Of a stretch of DNA of 64,000 nt, positions 48,702 to 56,792 are shown one piece after another. Source of the DNA: Chryseobacterium daeguense DSM 19388 (GTDB lineage Bacteria; Bacteroidota; Bacteroidia; Flavobacteriales; Weeksellaceae); the NCBI RefSeq assembly GCF_000430825.1, contig NZ_KE387263.1, forward strand, positions 214,200 to 278,199, written 5' to 3'. Position 1 is the stretch's first letter; every line of letters begins with the position of its first letter. Below the pieces are notes generated by a model. That model did no database searches. It was not told the origin of the DNA and saw nothing but the letters and a program-made list of their open reading frames with translations. A program made the translations under genes and the position numbers.

Positions 48702-49449
48702 AGACGAATTCAGGGCAGCAAAATCGCTCCAGAATCTGATTTTAGAATTAAAGCCGGAAGCTAAAATACTCGGCGTTTATGACAGCATTGAAATGACCGT
48801 TGAGGCTTTATCAAAGGACGTTAAACCAGATTTAATTTTCATGGACATTCACCTGTCAGACGGGCTTTCCTTTGAAATTTTCAAACAGGTGGAGATCACA
48901 TGCCCTGTGGTTTTTTGCACTGCATTCGATCAATATATGCTGGATGCATTTAAAAGTAAAGGTGTAGATTATGTTCTAAAACCTTTCTCTCGCGAAGACA
49001 TTGCAGAAGCCCTAAGTAAAGTGGATGAACTAAAAAAATTCTTCCGGAAAAATGAGCTACCAGACCTGGAAACCCTGTTGAAAAATATTAACCAGCCACA
49101 ATCCGTTCACAAAACAAGCTTTCTAGTTTTTAAAAATCAAAAATATACAACGGTTCTCACAGAAAATATTGCTTATTTCTACATTCATAATGAAATCACC
49201 CATCTAGTAACCTTTGATAAAGAACAGTTTCAGCTGAGCCAGTCTCTGGGCCAGGTTGCCGAGCAGGTTTCGGAAAAACAATTTTTCAGAGTTAACCGGC
49301 AATACTTAATAAATTTCAAAGCAATTAAAGAAATGGAGCATTATTTTCAGCGCAAGATTTTGGTTAAATTAACTGTTGAAACCCCTGAAAAGCTCCTGAT
49401 CAACAAAGAAAAATCCCACAGTTTCTTCACCTGGCTGGAAGACAGATAA
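48682..49449 (+). CDS. LytTR-family response regulator
   Basis: This 255-residue protein has a receiver domain with phospho-acceptor D55 in LIFMDIHLSDG, an acidic pair at the start (IIEDEF), and K105-type Lys in YVLKPFSRE. A LytTR DNA-binding domain follows (about residues 145-255) with FFRVNRQYLINFKAI. It is the partner of the kinase just upstream. Targets are unknown; the DUF1223 and DoxX genes further downstream are separated by a terminator. Confidence 0.92.
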   Translation: MNIIIIEDEFRAAKSLQNLILELKPEAKILGVYDSIEMTVEALSKDVKPDLIFMDIHLSDGLSFEIFKQVEITCPVVFCTAFDQYMLDAFKSKGVDYVLKPFSREDIAEALSKVDELKKFFRKNELPDLETLLKNINQPQSVHKTSFLVFKNQKYTTVLTENIAYFYIHNEITHLVTFDKEQFQLSQSLGQVAEQVSEKQFFRVNRQYLINFKAIKEMEHYFQRKILVKLTVETPEKLLINKEKSHSFFTWLEDR

Positions 49450-49756
49450 AAAGTAAGAAGCCAGAGGATGGAAGCTGGAAGCTCCTGAATTCATCCAATC
49501 ATTCTAATATAGAAGTTTTTACAGCAAGTTATATTCCTGATTGTTATGATCAGGATTTTTATTTGTTCGTGCTGATTGTGTTATGAAAAAATGCCATTCC
49601 TATCACAGACTTTTAGGTATTTCCAGCCTCTAACTTCCTTCTTCTCTTTACCCACACCCACAATTTCCAGGTTCACCATTCATTTTGTCCGGTTGAGCCT
49701 TTTTTGTATTCTTTTGCCTTAAAAATGTATCTATTTTTGAATCAAAATTAAAAGTT
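49450..49756. other. Intergenic region with terminator and purine-rich tract
   Basis: 49452-49485 is an AGAGGATGGAAGCTGGAAGC tract of the type seen near 20755, 45882 and 34338. A terminator follows at 49536. The rest to 49756 has a mirrored pyrimidine-rich stretch (49621-49645) and no gene. Confidence 0.55.
49536..49561 (+). terminator. Terminator of the LytS/LytTR operon
   Basis: CCTGAT / ATCAGG with loop TGTTATG, followed by ATTTTTATTT. It lies 87 bp past the stop. Confidence 0.7.
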
Positions 49757-50530
49757 ATGATACTAAAAAACTTAATAGGAACCGCCATTTTTGTAGCGCT
49801 ATTATTCACAGTTTCAGCATTTGCATTCAATAATAAACCTGAAAAAAATCTTCAGAATAACACATCAGATAATAACGGTTTTGCCGTTTTGGAACTTTTT
49901 ACCTCGGAAGGCTGTTCCAGCTGCCCTCCGGCGGATCAACTAATGGGAGAAATTGAAAAAAAATATCAGGACCAGCCGGTTTACATCCTTGCCTATCATG
50001 TGGATTACTGGAACAGCTTAGGCTGGAAAGACAAATTCAGCAGGCCGGAAAATTCCCTGCGTCAGCAACAATACAGCCGGATTCTGCAGTCACAGGTTTA
50101 CACTCCGCAGCTGATCGTAAACGGTAAAGAAGAATTTGTAGGTTCCGACCGGAATGCCGTTGAGAATGCCATTCAAAATGCTTTACTTAATTATAAAGCC
50201 ATTAAGGTTGATGTATCTGCAAAAATCAATGGGAAAGAAATTAATGTAAATTTCAAAACTGCTGAAAAAAATTCCCAACACCAACTATTAATTACCCTTG
50301 TTGAAAAAAAGTCTTCCACGTATGTCCAAAAGGGTGAAAACGAAGGTCGTCATTTGGTCCATTGGCAGATTGTTCACCAGCAAAATAAGATTTCATTAAA
50401 AAATTCTTCGGAAGGAACTACCGATTTTAAGCTTCCTGAAAACTTCGGCACGAATGATTGGGAAATTATCGGAATGATTCAAAATGAGAAAACAGGGGAA
50501 ATTCTCGGTTCTGTAGAGGCTGGTTTTTAA
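49757..50530 (+). CDS. DUF1223 thioredoxin-fold secreted protein
   Basis: This 257-residue protein has a signal-like N-terminal segment (about residues 5-24). A thioredoxin-fold DUF1223 domain follows, with the redox motif C53-S-S-C56-P in ELFTSEGCSSCPPAD, then AYHVDYWNSLGWKD and YTPQLIVNGKEEFVG. It is presumably periplasmic. Function is uncertain; the CxxC supports disulphide exchange. A DoxX-family gene follows after 59 bp, a combination seen in other genomes and consistent with thiol/redox chemistry at the envelope. Confidence 0.87.
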   Translation: MILKNLIGTAIFVALLFTVSAFAFNNKPEKNLQNNTSDNNGFAVLELFTSEGCSSCPPADQLMGEIEKKYQDQPVYILAYHVDYWNSLGWKDKFSRPENSLRQQQYSRILQSQVYTPQLIVNGKEEFVGSDRNAVENAIQNALLNYKAIKVDVSAKINGKEINVNFKTAEKNSQHQLLITLVEKKSSTYVQKGENEGRHLVHWQIVHQQNKISLKNSSEGTTDFKLPENFGTNDWEIIGMIQNEKTGEILGSVEAGF

Positions 50531-50589
50531 GATTCAATTACCACTAAAAATTTCAAATTAAAAATTTTAACAACTTAAAACAATAAAAA

Positions 50590-50982
50590 ATGGAAACAAA
50601 AACAACAAAAATCATCTATTGGTCAGGAGCAATTTTTATGTCATTATGGTTTGGAGCAAGCGGCTTCTTTGAACTCACAAAAAATCCTGTAGTTTGGGAT
50701 ATCACACGCCAACTTGGCTATCCACCCCATTTCATCTACATTTTAGGAGTTTTCAAACTATCCGGAATTACAGTTTTATTACTTCCAAATAAATTATTAA
50801 GATTAAAGGAATGGGTTTTTGCGGGAATGTTTTTCGATATTATTTTCGCATTCTTTTCTAAAATTGCAGTGCTTGGTTTTCCGGCTACCATTGATGCAAT
50901 CATTGCATTTACAGTACTTTCGGTAACGTATTTTATGTTTAGAAAAATATACACGCCAAAGCTGGTTTTCGGAGAAATTTAA
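50590..50982 (+). CDS. DoxX-family membrane protein (second copy)
   Basis: This 130-residue protein has four membrane helices (about residues 9-28, 47-66, 76-94, 99-118). The WSGAIFMSLWFGASGFFELTKNPVVWDI start and GYPPHFIYILGVFKLSGITVLLLP are typical of this DoxX-like group. It probably works with the DUF1223 protein just upstream. Its residues and helix spacing resemble, but do not duplicate, the gene at 31873. Confidence 0.85.
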   Translation: METKTTKIIYWSGAIFMSLWFGASGFFELTKNPVVWDITRQLGYPPHFIYILGVFKLSGITVLLLPNKLLRLKEWVFAGMFFDIIFAFFSKIAVLGFPATIDAIIAFTVLSVTYFMFRKIYTPKLVFGEI

Positions 50983-51066
50983 TTTATTCTTTAATTAAAG
51001 TAAAAAATAAAGCTATTACATCTTATTGATAGTGCAACATTCAACTTTTCATGTATTCTTATGTAA

Positions 51067-51096
51067 ATAAATCCTCCCGGAAACGAGAGGATTTAT
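51067..51096 (+). terminator. Terminator after the DoxX gene
   Basis: ATAAATCCTC / GAGGATTTAT, a perfect 10-bp stem with loop CCGGAAACGA. The T-run is short (TTATTG). Confidence 0.65.
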
Positions 51097-51212
51097 TGTT
51101 GAAAATTATGGTAGAAAAAATATAAATGAGATTAAGATTGAGATTGAGGCTGAGATCAAATTAGAATAATTTAAATCGTTAAATTTTAAATGATTAAATC
51201 CTTAAACAAACT

Positions 51213-52412
51213 TTATGCATGGGCTTTTCTTAATTTAATCATGCTTAAAACAAACAGTCCTAAAATTCCCAACACAAAATACCCTTCCGCAACCTGCAGC
51301 TGAATCGTAGGCTTAATCATGGCTACAATTCCATAGCTTATAGCGGAAGTAATGATGAATGCAACACCACCCGTAAGTCCGCCTGCAATTCCGGCTGAAT
51401 TCGGGAATCTACCGATACAGTAAGAAAAATAATTATTAAAGATAAACCCAGCCGTTACATGAATCGCAAATGCAAAGGCTACCAGGCTGTAAATATTGCT
51501 TGTAAAATATGAAGCAATAAACATTAAAACGATTAAAAATATTTGGATAAAATTTGCATAACGGATTTTAGGCAAAAATGCTTTATTGATTAATGCTTTT
51601 CCTAAAAAACCACCTGCCATCCAGGCAAAACCAAGAATGAGCGAAACATAACCCGCAACTACTTCAGAATAGCCCATTTTATGTTCAATAATAAAAGATC
51701 CGCACAAATTAAAAAACATGATCATCGAATAACTCAGTCCGCACATTAACATTCCATAAAAGAAGTCTTTCGCCTTAAACATAGAATCATATTCTTTTAA
51801 AAGGAACTCTATATGAAAAGGATTTCTTTTCTTCAATGTTTCCCCTGAAAATATAAACTCTAACACCAGCAGCAACAAGCTATATCCCGCCAGGACATAA
51901 AAATTAGACTGCCATCCGAAATTTTTCTGTAAATATCCACCAATAAAAGGCGCAATGATAGGACCTACAGACCAGACAATCGTCATGATGCTCAGGTAAT
52001 GCTTCCTTGCTTCACCTTCATAAACATCCACAAAAAAAGCACGTTTGGAGACCACCGCAAACCCGGATAAAACTCCCTGCAGAACCCGCATTGCATAGAT
52101 CACAAAAATGTTCTGCGTGGTAGCCGTAATTAAAAAAGACACCACAAACAAAGCCAGGGAAGCCATTGAAACCCTGTATCTTCCGAAGGAATCCACAATG
52201 CTTCCGGCAAAAAACTGGGTGAGCCCATAGCTGATTAAAAATATAGATAAAGTAAGCTGAATACTGCTTTCCGGCTGATGAAGCTCCGTTGCCATACTCG
52301 GCATGGAAGGCAGGTAGATATCTGTTGCCAGACCCGACATAGGGATAACGGCAAATGCCAGAACAGTAGCTATAAATTGATTTTTTTCTTTAAGAGTTTT
52401 CATTACTGTCAT
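51213..52412 (-). CDS. Bcr/CflA-type multidrug efflux MFS transporter
   Basis: This 399-residue MFS protein has 12 helices. The helix 1-2 region is typical of the Bcr/CflA group: MSGLATDIYLPSMPSMATEL (about residues 24-43), then the motif A-like GSIVDSFGRYRVSM and MRVLQGVLSGFAVVSKRAFFVD. It likely exports drugs or small metabolites in exchange for protons. It lies 49 bp after the aldo/keto reductase and is probably under the same AraC regulator, which would make it a detoxification operon. Confidence 0.88.
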   Translation of the reverse strand: MTVMKTLKEKNQFIATVLAFAVIPMSGLATDIYLPSMPSMATELHQPESSIQLTLSIFLISYGLTQFFAGSIVDSFGRYRVSMASLALFVVSFLITATTQNIFVIYAMRVLQGVLSGFAVVSKRAFFVDVYEGEARKHYLSIMTIVWSVGPIIAPFIGGYLQKNFGWQSNFYVLAGYSLLLLVLEFIFSGETLKKRNPFHIEFLLKEYDSMFKAKDFFYGMLMCGLSYSMIMFFNLCGSFIIEHKMGYSEVVAGYVSLILGFAWMAGGFLGKALINKAFLPKIRYANFIQIFLIVLMFIASYFTSNIYSLVAFAFAIHVTAGFIFNNYFSYCIGRFPNSAGIAGGLTGGVAFIITSAISYGIVAMIKPTIQLQVAEGYFVLGILGLFVLSMIKLRKAHA

Positions 52413-52460
52413 TAAATATTTTAATGAAAATCCGGATTTATCTAAATCCAGTTGATATTT

Positions 52461-53462
52461 TTAGTTATTCACTAATTTCATAGAGCCTTCATTGTATCTT
52501 TCCCCTACATTCGGGTACTTTTTGAGAATAGAATCAATGGTTTCCAGATCAGACTGGGAAAGCTCAATCTGTATTGCTTCAATATTTTCTTCCAAATATT
52601 TGATACGTTTTGTGCCGGGAATCGGAATGATATCTTCACTCTGGTTTAGCACCCATGCCAATGCCAGCTGAGTTCCTTTAACACCTTTTGAGGCTGCAAA
52701 ATCATTAATTTCTTTTGCTAAATTCCTGTTGTTTTCAAGATATTCTTCCTGATAACGAGGCAGAGATTTTCTGAAATCTTCATCACCAAAATTCTGAACA
52801 TCATTAATATTAGAAAAAAGCCCTCTCGCCAAAGGAGAATAAGGAACCAAAGACATACCCAATTCCCTGATAGTCGGAAGAATTTCCTTCTCCACATCTT
52901 TTGTAAGCAATGAATATTCTGACTGTAAAGCTGCAATCGGGTGAATTTTATTTGCTTTTCTGATAGATTCCGCAGAAGCTTCAGATAGTCCTAAATACCT
53001 TACTTTTCCGGCTTTTACGAGCTCTGCCATTGCCCCTACTGTTTCCTCAACAGGGATATTCGGGTCTACACGGTGAGCATAATAAAGATCAATTTCATCA
53101 ATTTTTAATCTCTGAAGGCTCAGGTCAACGGCCTTTTTGATCCATTCCGGAGAACCGTCGAAATAAGTCCCGGGAGCTCCGCTGTGACTGGCTTTTCCAT
53201 CCTTAAACCTAAATCCGAATTTTGTAGCAATAAAAATCTTGTCACGGTTCGGAACCAAAACCTTTGATATCAGCTTTTCATTTTCTCCGGCGGCGTACAT
53301 ATCTGCGGTATCCCAGAAATTTACGCCAAGATCAAGCGCTCTGTGTAATGTATTGATGCTTTCCTGTTCATCACTCGGGCCATAAGCAAAGCTCATTCCC
53401 ATACATCCTAAGCCTATTGCGGACAACTGCTCTCCTGTGTTTCCTAGTTTTCTAAATTTCAT
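52461..53462 (-). CDS. Aldo/keto reductase
   Basis: This 333-residue protein has a TIM-barrel AKR fold, with opening GLGCMGMSFAYGPSDEQ. The tetrad is visible: Asp in WDTADMYAAGENEKL and its Tyr, Lys in IFIATKFGFRF, and His in YYAHRVDP. The C-terminal cofactor region has SPLARGLFS and IPIPGTKRIKYLEENI. It would reduce aldehydes or ketones with NADPH. Its promoter region has two GTTTGAATT-type half-sites (53527-53556). It is the first gene of an AKR-MFS operon downstream of the AraC gene. Confidence 0.92.
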   Translation of the reverse strand: MKFRKLGNTGEQLSAIGLGCMGMSFAYGPSDEQESINTLHRALDLGVNFWDTADMYAAGENEKLISKVLVPNRDKIFIATKFGFRFKDGKASHSGAPGTYFDGSPEWIKKAVDLSLQRLKIDEIDLYYAHRVDPNIPVEETVGAMAELVKAGKVRYLGLSEASAESIRKANKIHPIAALQSEYSLLTKDVEKEILPTIRELGMSLVPYSPLARGLFSNINDVQNFGDEDFRKSLPRYQEEYLENNRNLAKEINDFAASKGVKGTQLALAWVLNQSEDIIPIPGTKRIKYLEENIEAIQIELSQSDLETIDSILKKYPNVGERYNEGSMKLVNN

Positions 53463-53490
53463 GATTGTTTGTGATTTAAAATTTACAGTA

Positions 53491-53556
53491 CAAAATTATA
53501 ACAGCGATTCAAAAGTCTCAATATAGAATTCAAACGAAGAATTATAAAATTCAAAC
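53491..53556 (-). promoter_or_regulatory. Promoter and AraC-type half-sites before the aldo/keto reductase
   Basis: On the - strand a TAATTTTG -7 box (53498-53491) lies downstream of two direct GTTTGAATT copies at 53536-53527 and 53556-53547, 20 bp apart. The second is part of a 17-bp identity (AATTATAAAATTCAAAC on +) with the site at 54464. Confidence 0.55.
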
Positions 53557-54456
53557 AGCAGCCATTCTTCTTATTGCATTCGGGGTCTTTCCTGTTTGTT
53601 TTTTAAAGTAGTTGGTAAAATATGCAGGCTCTTCAAAACCCAATCCATAGGCTATTTCAGAGACATTCCAGTCGGTATGCTTCAGTAATGCATTCGCTTC
53701 CTGGATAATCCGTGAGGTGATCTGCTGACTGGTTGTTTTTCCCGTAATTTCTTTTACAGAGCGGTTTAATGAGTTGACATGAATGGAGAGGCTTTCGGCA
53801 TAATCTGTCGGGGTTTTTAATTTTAAAAAACTTTCCGGGCTGTCGATCGGGAACTGTCTTTCCAGTAATTCCATAAAAAGAGATGCTACTCTTTGGGAAG
53901 CATTCTGATAATGTTCAAAATTTTCCGCAGGATGTATTTTCATCGTTTCATGAATCAAAAGATGTAGATACGCACGGAGAACATCATATTTATGCAAATA
54001 ATCCGACTGAATTTCTGTCATCATTTTGCAAAAAATATCTGCAATGGTCTGTTGCTGCTGCTCATCAATAAAGAAAACCGGAGTTCCTCCAATTTTAAAA
54101 AGCTGAGAGTCCTGAAGATTCCCCAAACGGCTTCCTTCATGTAAAAACTGATCTGTAAAAAGGCAGAAAAAGCCTTTCTGGTCTTCATTTTCTGCTTCCC
54201 AGGAATAGGGAATTAATGGATTTGAAAACAAAAGTGCAGGCTTATCTACATAGATCCATTTATCCGCATAATGAAGCTTTCCTTTTCCTATAATTAAGGA
54301 GATTTTATAATAATCCCTTCTACTGTAAGGAGTAATTGATGAACAATTTTCACGTGAAAACACATTAAAATGACCTACTCCGGGAGTTTTGATACACTGC
54401 AAGCCTTTATTCAGGGCATTGCGTTCATAAAAACCTTTAACTATCTCTCTTTCCAT
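53551..54456 (-). CDS. AraC-family transcriptional regulator
   Basis: This 301-residue regulator has an N-terminal cupin-like effector domain (about residues 20-170) and a C-terminal two-HTH AraC module (about 195-300). The end matches the AraC signature: NVSEIAYGLGFEEPAYFTNYFKKQTGKTPNAIR split over about 264-296. The effector is unknown. It is followed by the aldo/keto reductase and MFS genes. A 17-bp sequence is shared by its own start region and the operon's, so it probably controls both. Confidence 0.9.
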   Translation of the reverse strand: MEREIVKGFYERNALNKGLQCIKTPGVGHFNVFSRENCSSITPYSRRDYYKISLIIGKGKLHYADKWIYVDKPALLFSNPLIPYSWEAENEDQKGFFCLFTDQFLHEGSRLGNLQDSQLFKIGGTPVFFIDEQQQQTIADIFCKMMTEIQSDYLHKYDVLRAYLHLLIHETMKIHPAENFEHYQNASQRVASLFMELLERQFPIDSPESFLKLKTPTDYAESLSIHVNSLNRSVKEITGKTTSQQITSRIIQEANALLKHTDWNVSEIAYGLGFEEPAYFTNYFKKQTGKTPNAIRRMAAV

Positions 54457-54463
54457 ACATCAA

Positions 54464-54480
54464 AATTATAAAATTCAAAC
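54464..54480 (-). promoter_or_regulatory. AraC-type site at its own promoter
   Basis: AATTATAAAATTCAAAC on +, identical over 17 bp to 53540-53556. It begins 8 bp before the AraC start codon and overlaps a TAATTTTG-like -7 box (54468-54461 on -), so binding would be repressive. The transcript would be leaderless. Confidence 0.5.
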
Positions 54481-54548
54481 AAAACTAAATACAAAAAATC
54501 ACAACAATTGATAAAATGATTAAACATTCTTGAACCAAATAATAAATA

Positions 54549-54580
54549 AAAGTGACCGATCTTCTGACCAGTCACTTAAA
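54549..54580 (-). terminator. Terminator of the 138-residue secreted protein gene
   Basis: AGTGACCG...CAGTCACT-type stem with a short loop. It is followed on the - strand by T-rich sequence and lies about 30 bp past the stop at 54609. Confidence 0.65.
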
Positions 54581-54608
54581 AATTGAATGTATAGTTGAAA
54601 AATTGGTT

Positions 54609-55025
54609 TTAATGATGTCCGTGATTTCCTTTATTAGCCTTATTTTTTTTGTTCATGTGCTTATATTGCTTATCATTATTCTTATTACTGTTGTAAACAG
54701 CTACCGGATTTTTGCCTTTGTAATATTTTGTTTTAAATTTTACATACTTATCACGTCCTAAAATTCTCTCCAGCTCAGCATATCTGTCTTCTCTCCATCT
54801 GTCCGGATTGTGCGCATATACCCTGTTCCATGAGTTGAAATCATTATAGCGGTCGTTCAGCGCATAAATTTGGTTGGCCTGTACTGTTGTCAGCACCAGA
54901 TCTGTAACTACATTCTGCCAGTTGATGTCTGTTACGCTTCTTCTGTAATCATTATAATAATCTGACTGGCCGTAGCTTAAACTGAAAACCCCAACGAGCA
55001 TTGCAGTTAATAAATACTTTTTCAT
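54609..55025 (-). CDS. Small secreted protein with basic, His-rich tail
   Basis: This 138-residue protein has a signal peptide (MKKYLLTAMLVGVFSLSYGQ, cleaved about residue 20). The middle region is rich in Asn, Tyr and Arg (NDRYNDFNSWNRVYAHNPDRWREDRYAELERILG split over about 57-90). The tail is Lys/Asn-rich and ends GNHGHH. I recognise similar flavobacterial proteins with an RDKYVKFKTKYYKGK motif but no assigned role. It may bind nucleic acid or metal in the periplasm; this is speculation. The gene is monocistronic. Confidence 0.7.
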   Translation of the reverse strand: MKKYLLTAMLVGVFSLSYGQSDYYNDYRRSVTDINWQNVVTDLVLTTVQANQIYALNDRYNDFNSWNRVYAHNPDRWREDRYAELERILGRDKYVKFKTKYYKGKNPVAVYNSNKNNDKQYKHMNKKNKANKGNHGHH

Positions 55026-55240
55026 CTTTTAACCCTTTAAAAAATTAATACCGATAAAGGTTCAATTAAAATGCCAAACCAATTTAAGATTTGCCAATGT
55101 TTGTTAAAATCCGGCTACGATATTTGTATTCAACATAAAAATTACGTTAAGATTCCGCAAAAATAATTCGGCTTTCATTTTTAATTTGTAATTTTAAAGA
55201 AGATAAAAAATTCAACATAATCAACCAAATCTGAATAATT

Positions 55241-55528
55241 ATGGAAAATATAAAGTTTGAAATATCTCCATACCAAGATGAATTGCAGATATTAATTGAT
55301 GGAAAAAAAGCAGGTTACATGTCTATTGAGATAGACGGCAGGCTGCTGATTGTTTACTACACCAAGCTTGATGAACAGCATGAAGGCCAGGGCTATGCAA
55401 AGATGCTTCTGGATGAGCTTGTACGATATGCCGAGGAAAAAGACCTTATGATTGACCCTGAATGCGATTTCGTAAGACAACAGTTTGAAAATCACCCTAC
55501 GCGGTATAAAGATATCTGGCACGCTTAA
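55241..55528 (+). CDS. GNAT-like N-acetyltransferase (short YjdJ-type)
   Basis: This 95-residue protein fits the short GNAT type of the YjdJ/YidJ group. A beta-hairpin GYMSIEIDGRLLIVYYTKL is followed by the acetyl-CoA loop in DEQHEGQGYAKMLLDELVRYAEE (G-Q-G-Y-A at about 49-53). It ends with CDFVRQQFENHP. Probable acyl-CoA-dependent acetyl transfer to a small molecule; the acceptor is unknown. It is convergent with the metallo-hydrolase at 55530 (1 bp apart). Confidence 0.85.
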   Translation: MENIKFEISPYQDELQILIDGKKAGYMSIEIDGRLLIVYYTKLDEQHEGQGYAKMLLDELVRYAEEKDLMIDPECDFVRQQFENHPTRYKDIWHA

Positions 55529-55529
55529 A

Positions 55530-56627
55530 TTAATCCCTCCACCAGTCATGGAATACATTGTCTGGCCGATTCAGATCCACGGTTTGGCCTATCATTGGGG
55601 TCAGAATATTTAAATTTTTGTCTTTGCCGAGACTTGTTACTTTTTCCAAAGGTTCGGACCAGGCATGAAGCGCCAGCGCAAATTTTGAGGAGTGAACAGG
55701 AATGATATTTTTTGCTTTCACATCAATACTTGCCGCGATCACATCTTCCGGCAAAGCATGAATATATTTCCAGGCTTCATTGTACTGTCCGTTTTCTATA
55801 ATTGCATAGTCAAAGGGGCCGTAAGTTTCTCCAATCATTTTAAAATGAGTATCATAACCGCTGTCGCCACCCAAAAATATTTTCTTTGTCGGGGTTTCCA
55901 GAACATAGGAGGTCCAGAGAGTGACATTTCTTTTGACCTTTCTTCCGGAAAAATGCCTTGCCGGAGTAAAAGTAATCTTAATACCATTTTTTAAATCCGC
56001 TGATCCGCCCCATTCATCTTCAATTAACTGTTCCGGCTTATATCCCCATCTTTCTAGATGCGCACCGACTCCTAAAGGTAAAATTACCTTTTGCACCCTG
56101 TCTTTAATGGATTTTACAGTGGGATAGTCCAAATGATCGTAATGATCATGCGTGATCACCAGATAATCAATATCCGGGATATCTTCAGGTTTAAAAATAT
56201 CTGCTCCGGCGAAAGCTTTGTTGAAAAACTTGAATGGCGAACCATAAGAGCTTAAAACAGGATCAATCAAAAATGAAACTCCATCCGTCTGAATATAATA
56301 GGAAGAATGCCCCAGCCAGATGAAAACATCCAGATTTTTATCCAGATTTTTCAGGCCCGTATGAATCGATGGTATATTTTTATGCGGTTTCAAAAGCGGG
56401 TCTTTCTTTTTAAAGAAAAAATCATACATCACCTTCCACATACTGTAACCTTCTGCCAGCGAGGGTGTATAGCTAAGATTCTGGAACTGATTATCTTTAT
56501 AATATTTGGAATGCTGCATTCTTTCCAGCCTTTTTCCGGAAGCTTCTGCTCCAAAAACTTCCTGACGGATTATAATTAAATATAATAAAACCGGTAAAAT
56601 AACTGCTGCTATAATTATGTAGACCAT
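55530..56627 (-). CDS. Metallo-beta-lactamase-fold hydrolase (NAPE-PLD/UlaG type)
   Basis: This 365-residue protein has an N-terminal membrane segment (residues 2-20) and a metallo-beta-lactamase domain. The metal motif is T-H-D-H-Y-D-H-L in VITHDHYDHLDY, with WLGHSSYYIQTDGVSFLIDPVLSS before it and FLGGDSGYD plus PVHSSKFALALHAW after. This ordering is typical of N-acyl-phosphatidylethanolamine phospholipase D-like enzymes. Lipid hydrolysis on the periplasmic side is possible, but the substrate is not shown. The gene is convergent with the GNAT gene. Confidence 0.9.
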   Translation of the reverse strand: MVYIIIAAVILPVLLYLIIIRQEVFGAEASGKRLERMQHSKYYKDNQFQNLSYTPSLAEGYSMWKVMYDFFFKKKDPLLKPHKNIPSIHTGLKNLDKNLDVFIWLGHSSYYIQTDGVSFLIDPVLSSYGSPFKFFNKAFAGADIFKPEDIPDIDYLVITHDHYDHLDYPTVKSIKDRVQKVILPLGVGAHLERWGYKPEQLIEDEWGGSADLKNGIKITFTPARHFSGRKVKRNVTLWTSYVLETPTKKIFLGGDSGYDTHFKMIGETYGPFDYAIIENGQYNEAWKYIHALPEDVIAASIDVKAKNIIPVHSSKFALALHAWSEPLEKVTSLGKDKNLNILTPMIGQTVDLNRPDNVFHDWWRD

Positions 56628-56792
56628 TTTTCAAAAATAGGTTTAAATGTATGACTTTAATCTTATATGACGATCAGGAAAAACAATCCCTTTATTTTTA
56701 ACTAAAATTATAATGATTTTTGAATAATTTATCATCAAATTAATTCAGTAATCGTCTCAAACTTTTTAATTTAGCAGTCGGAAAAAATAAAC

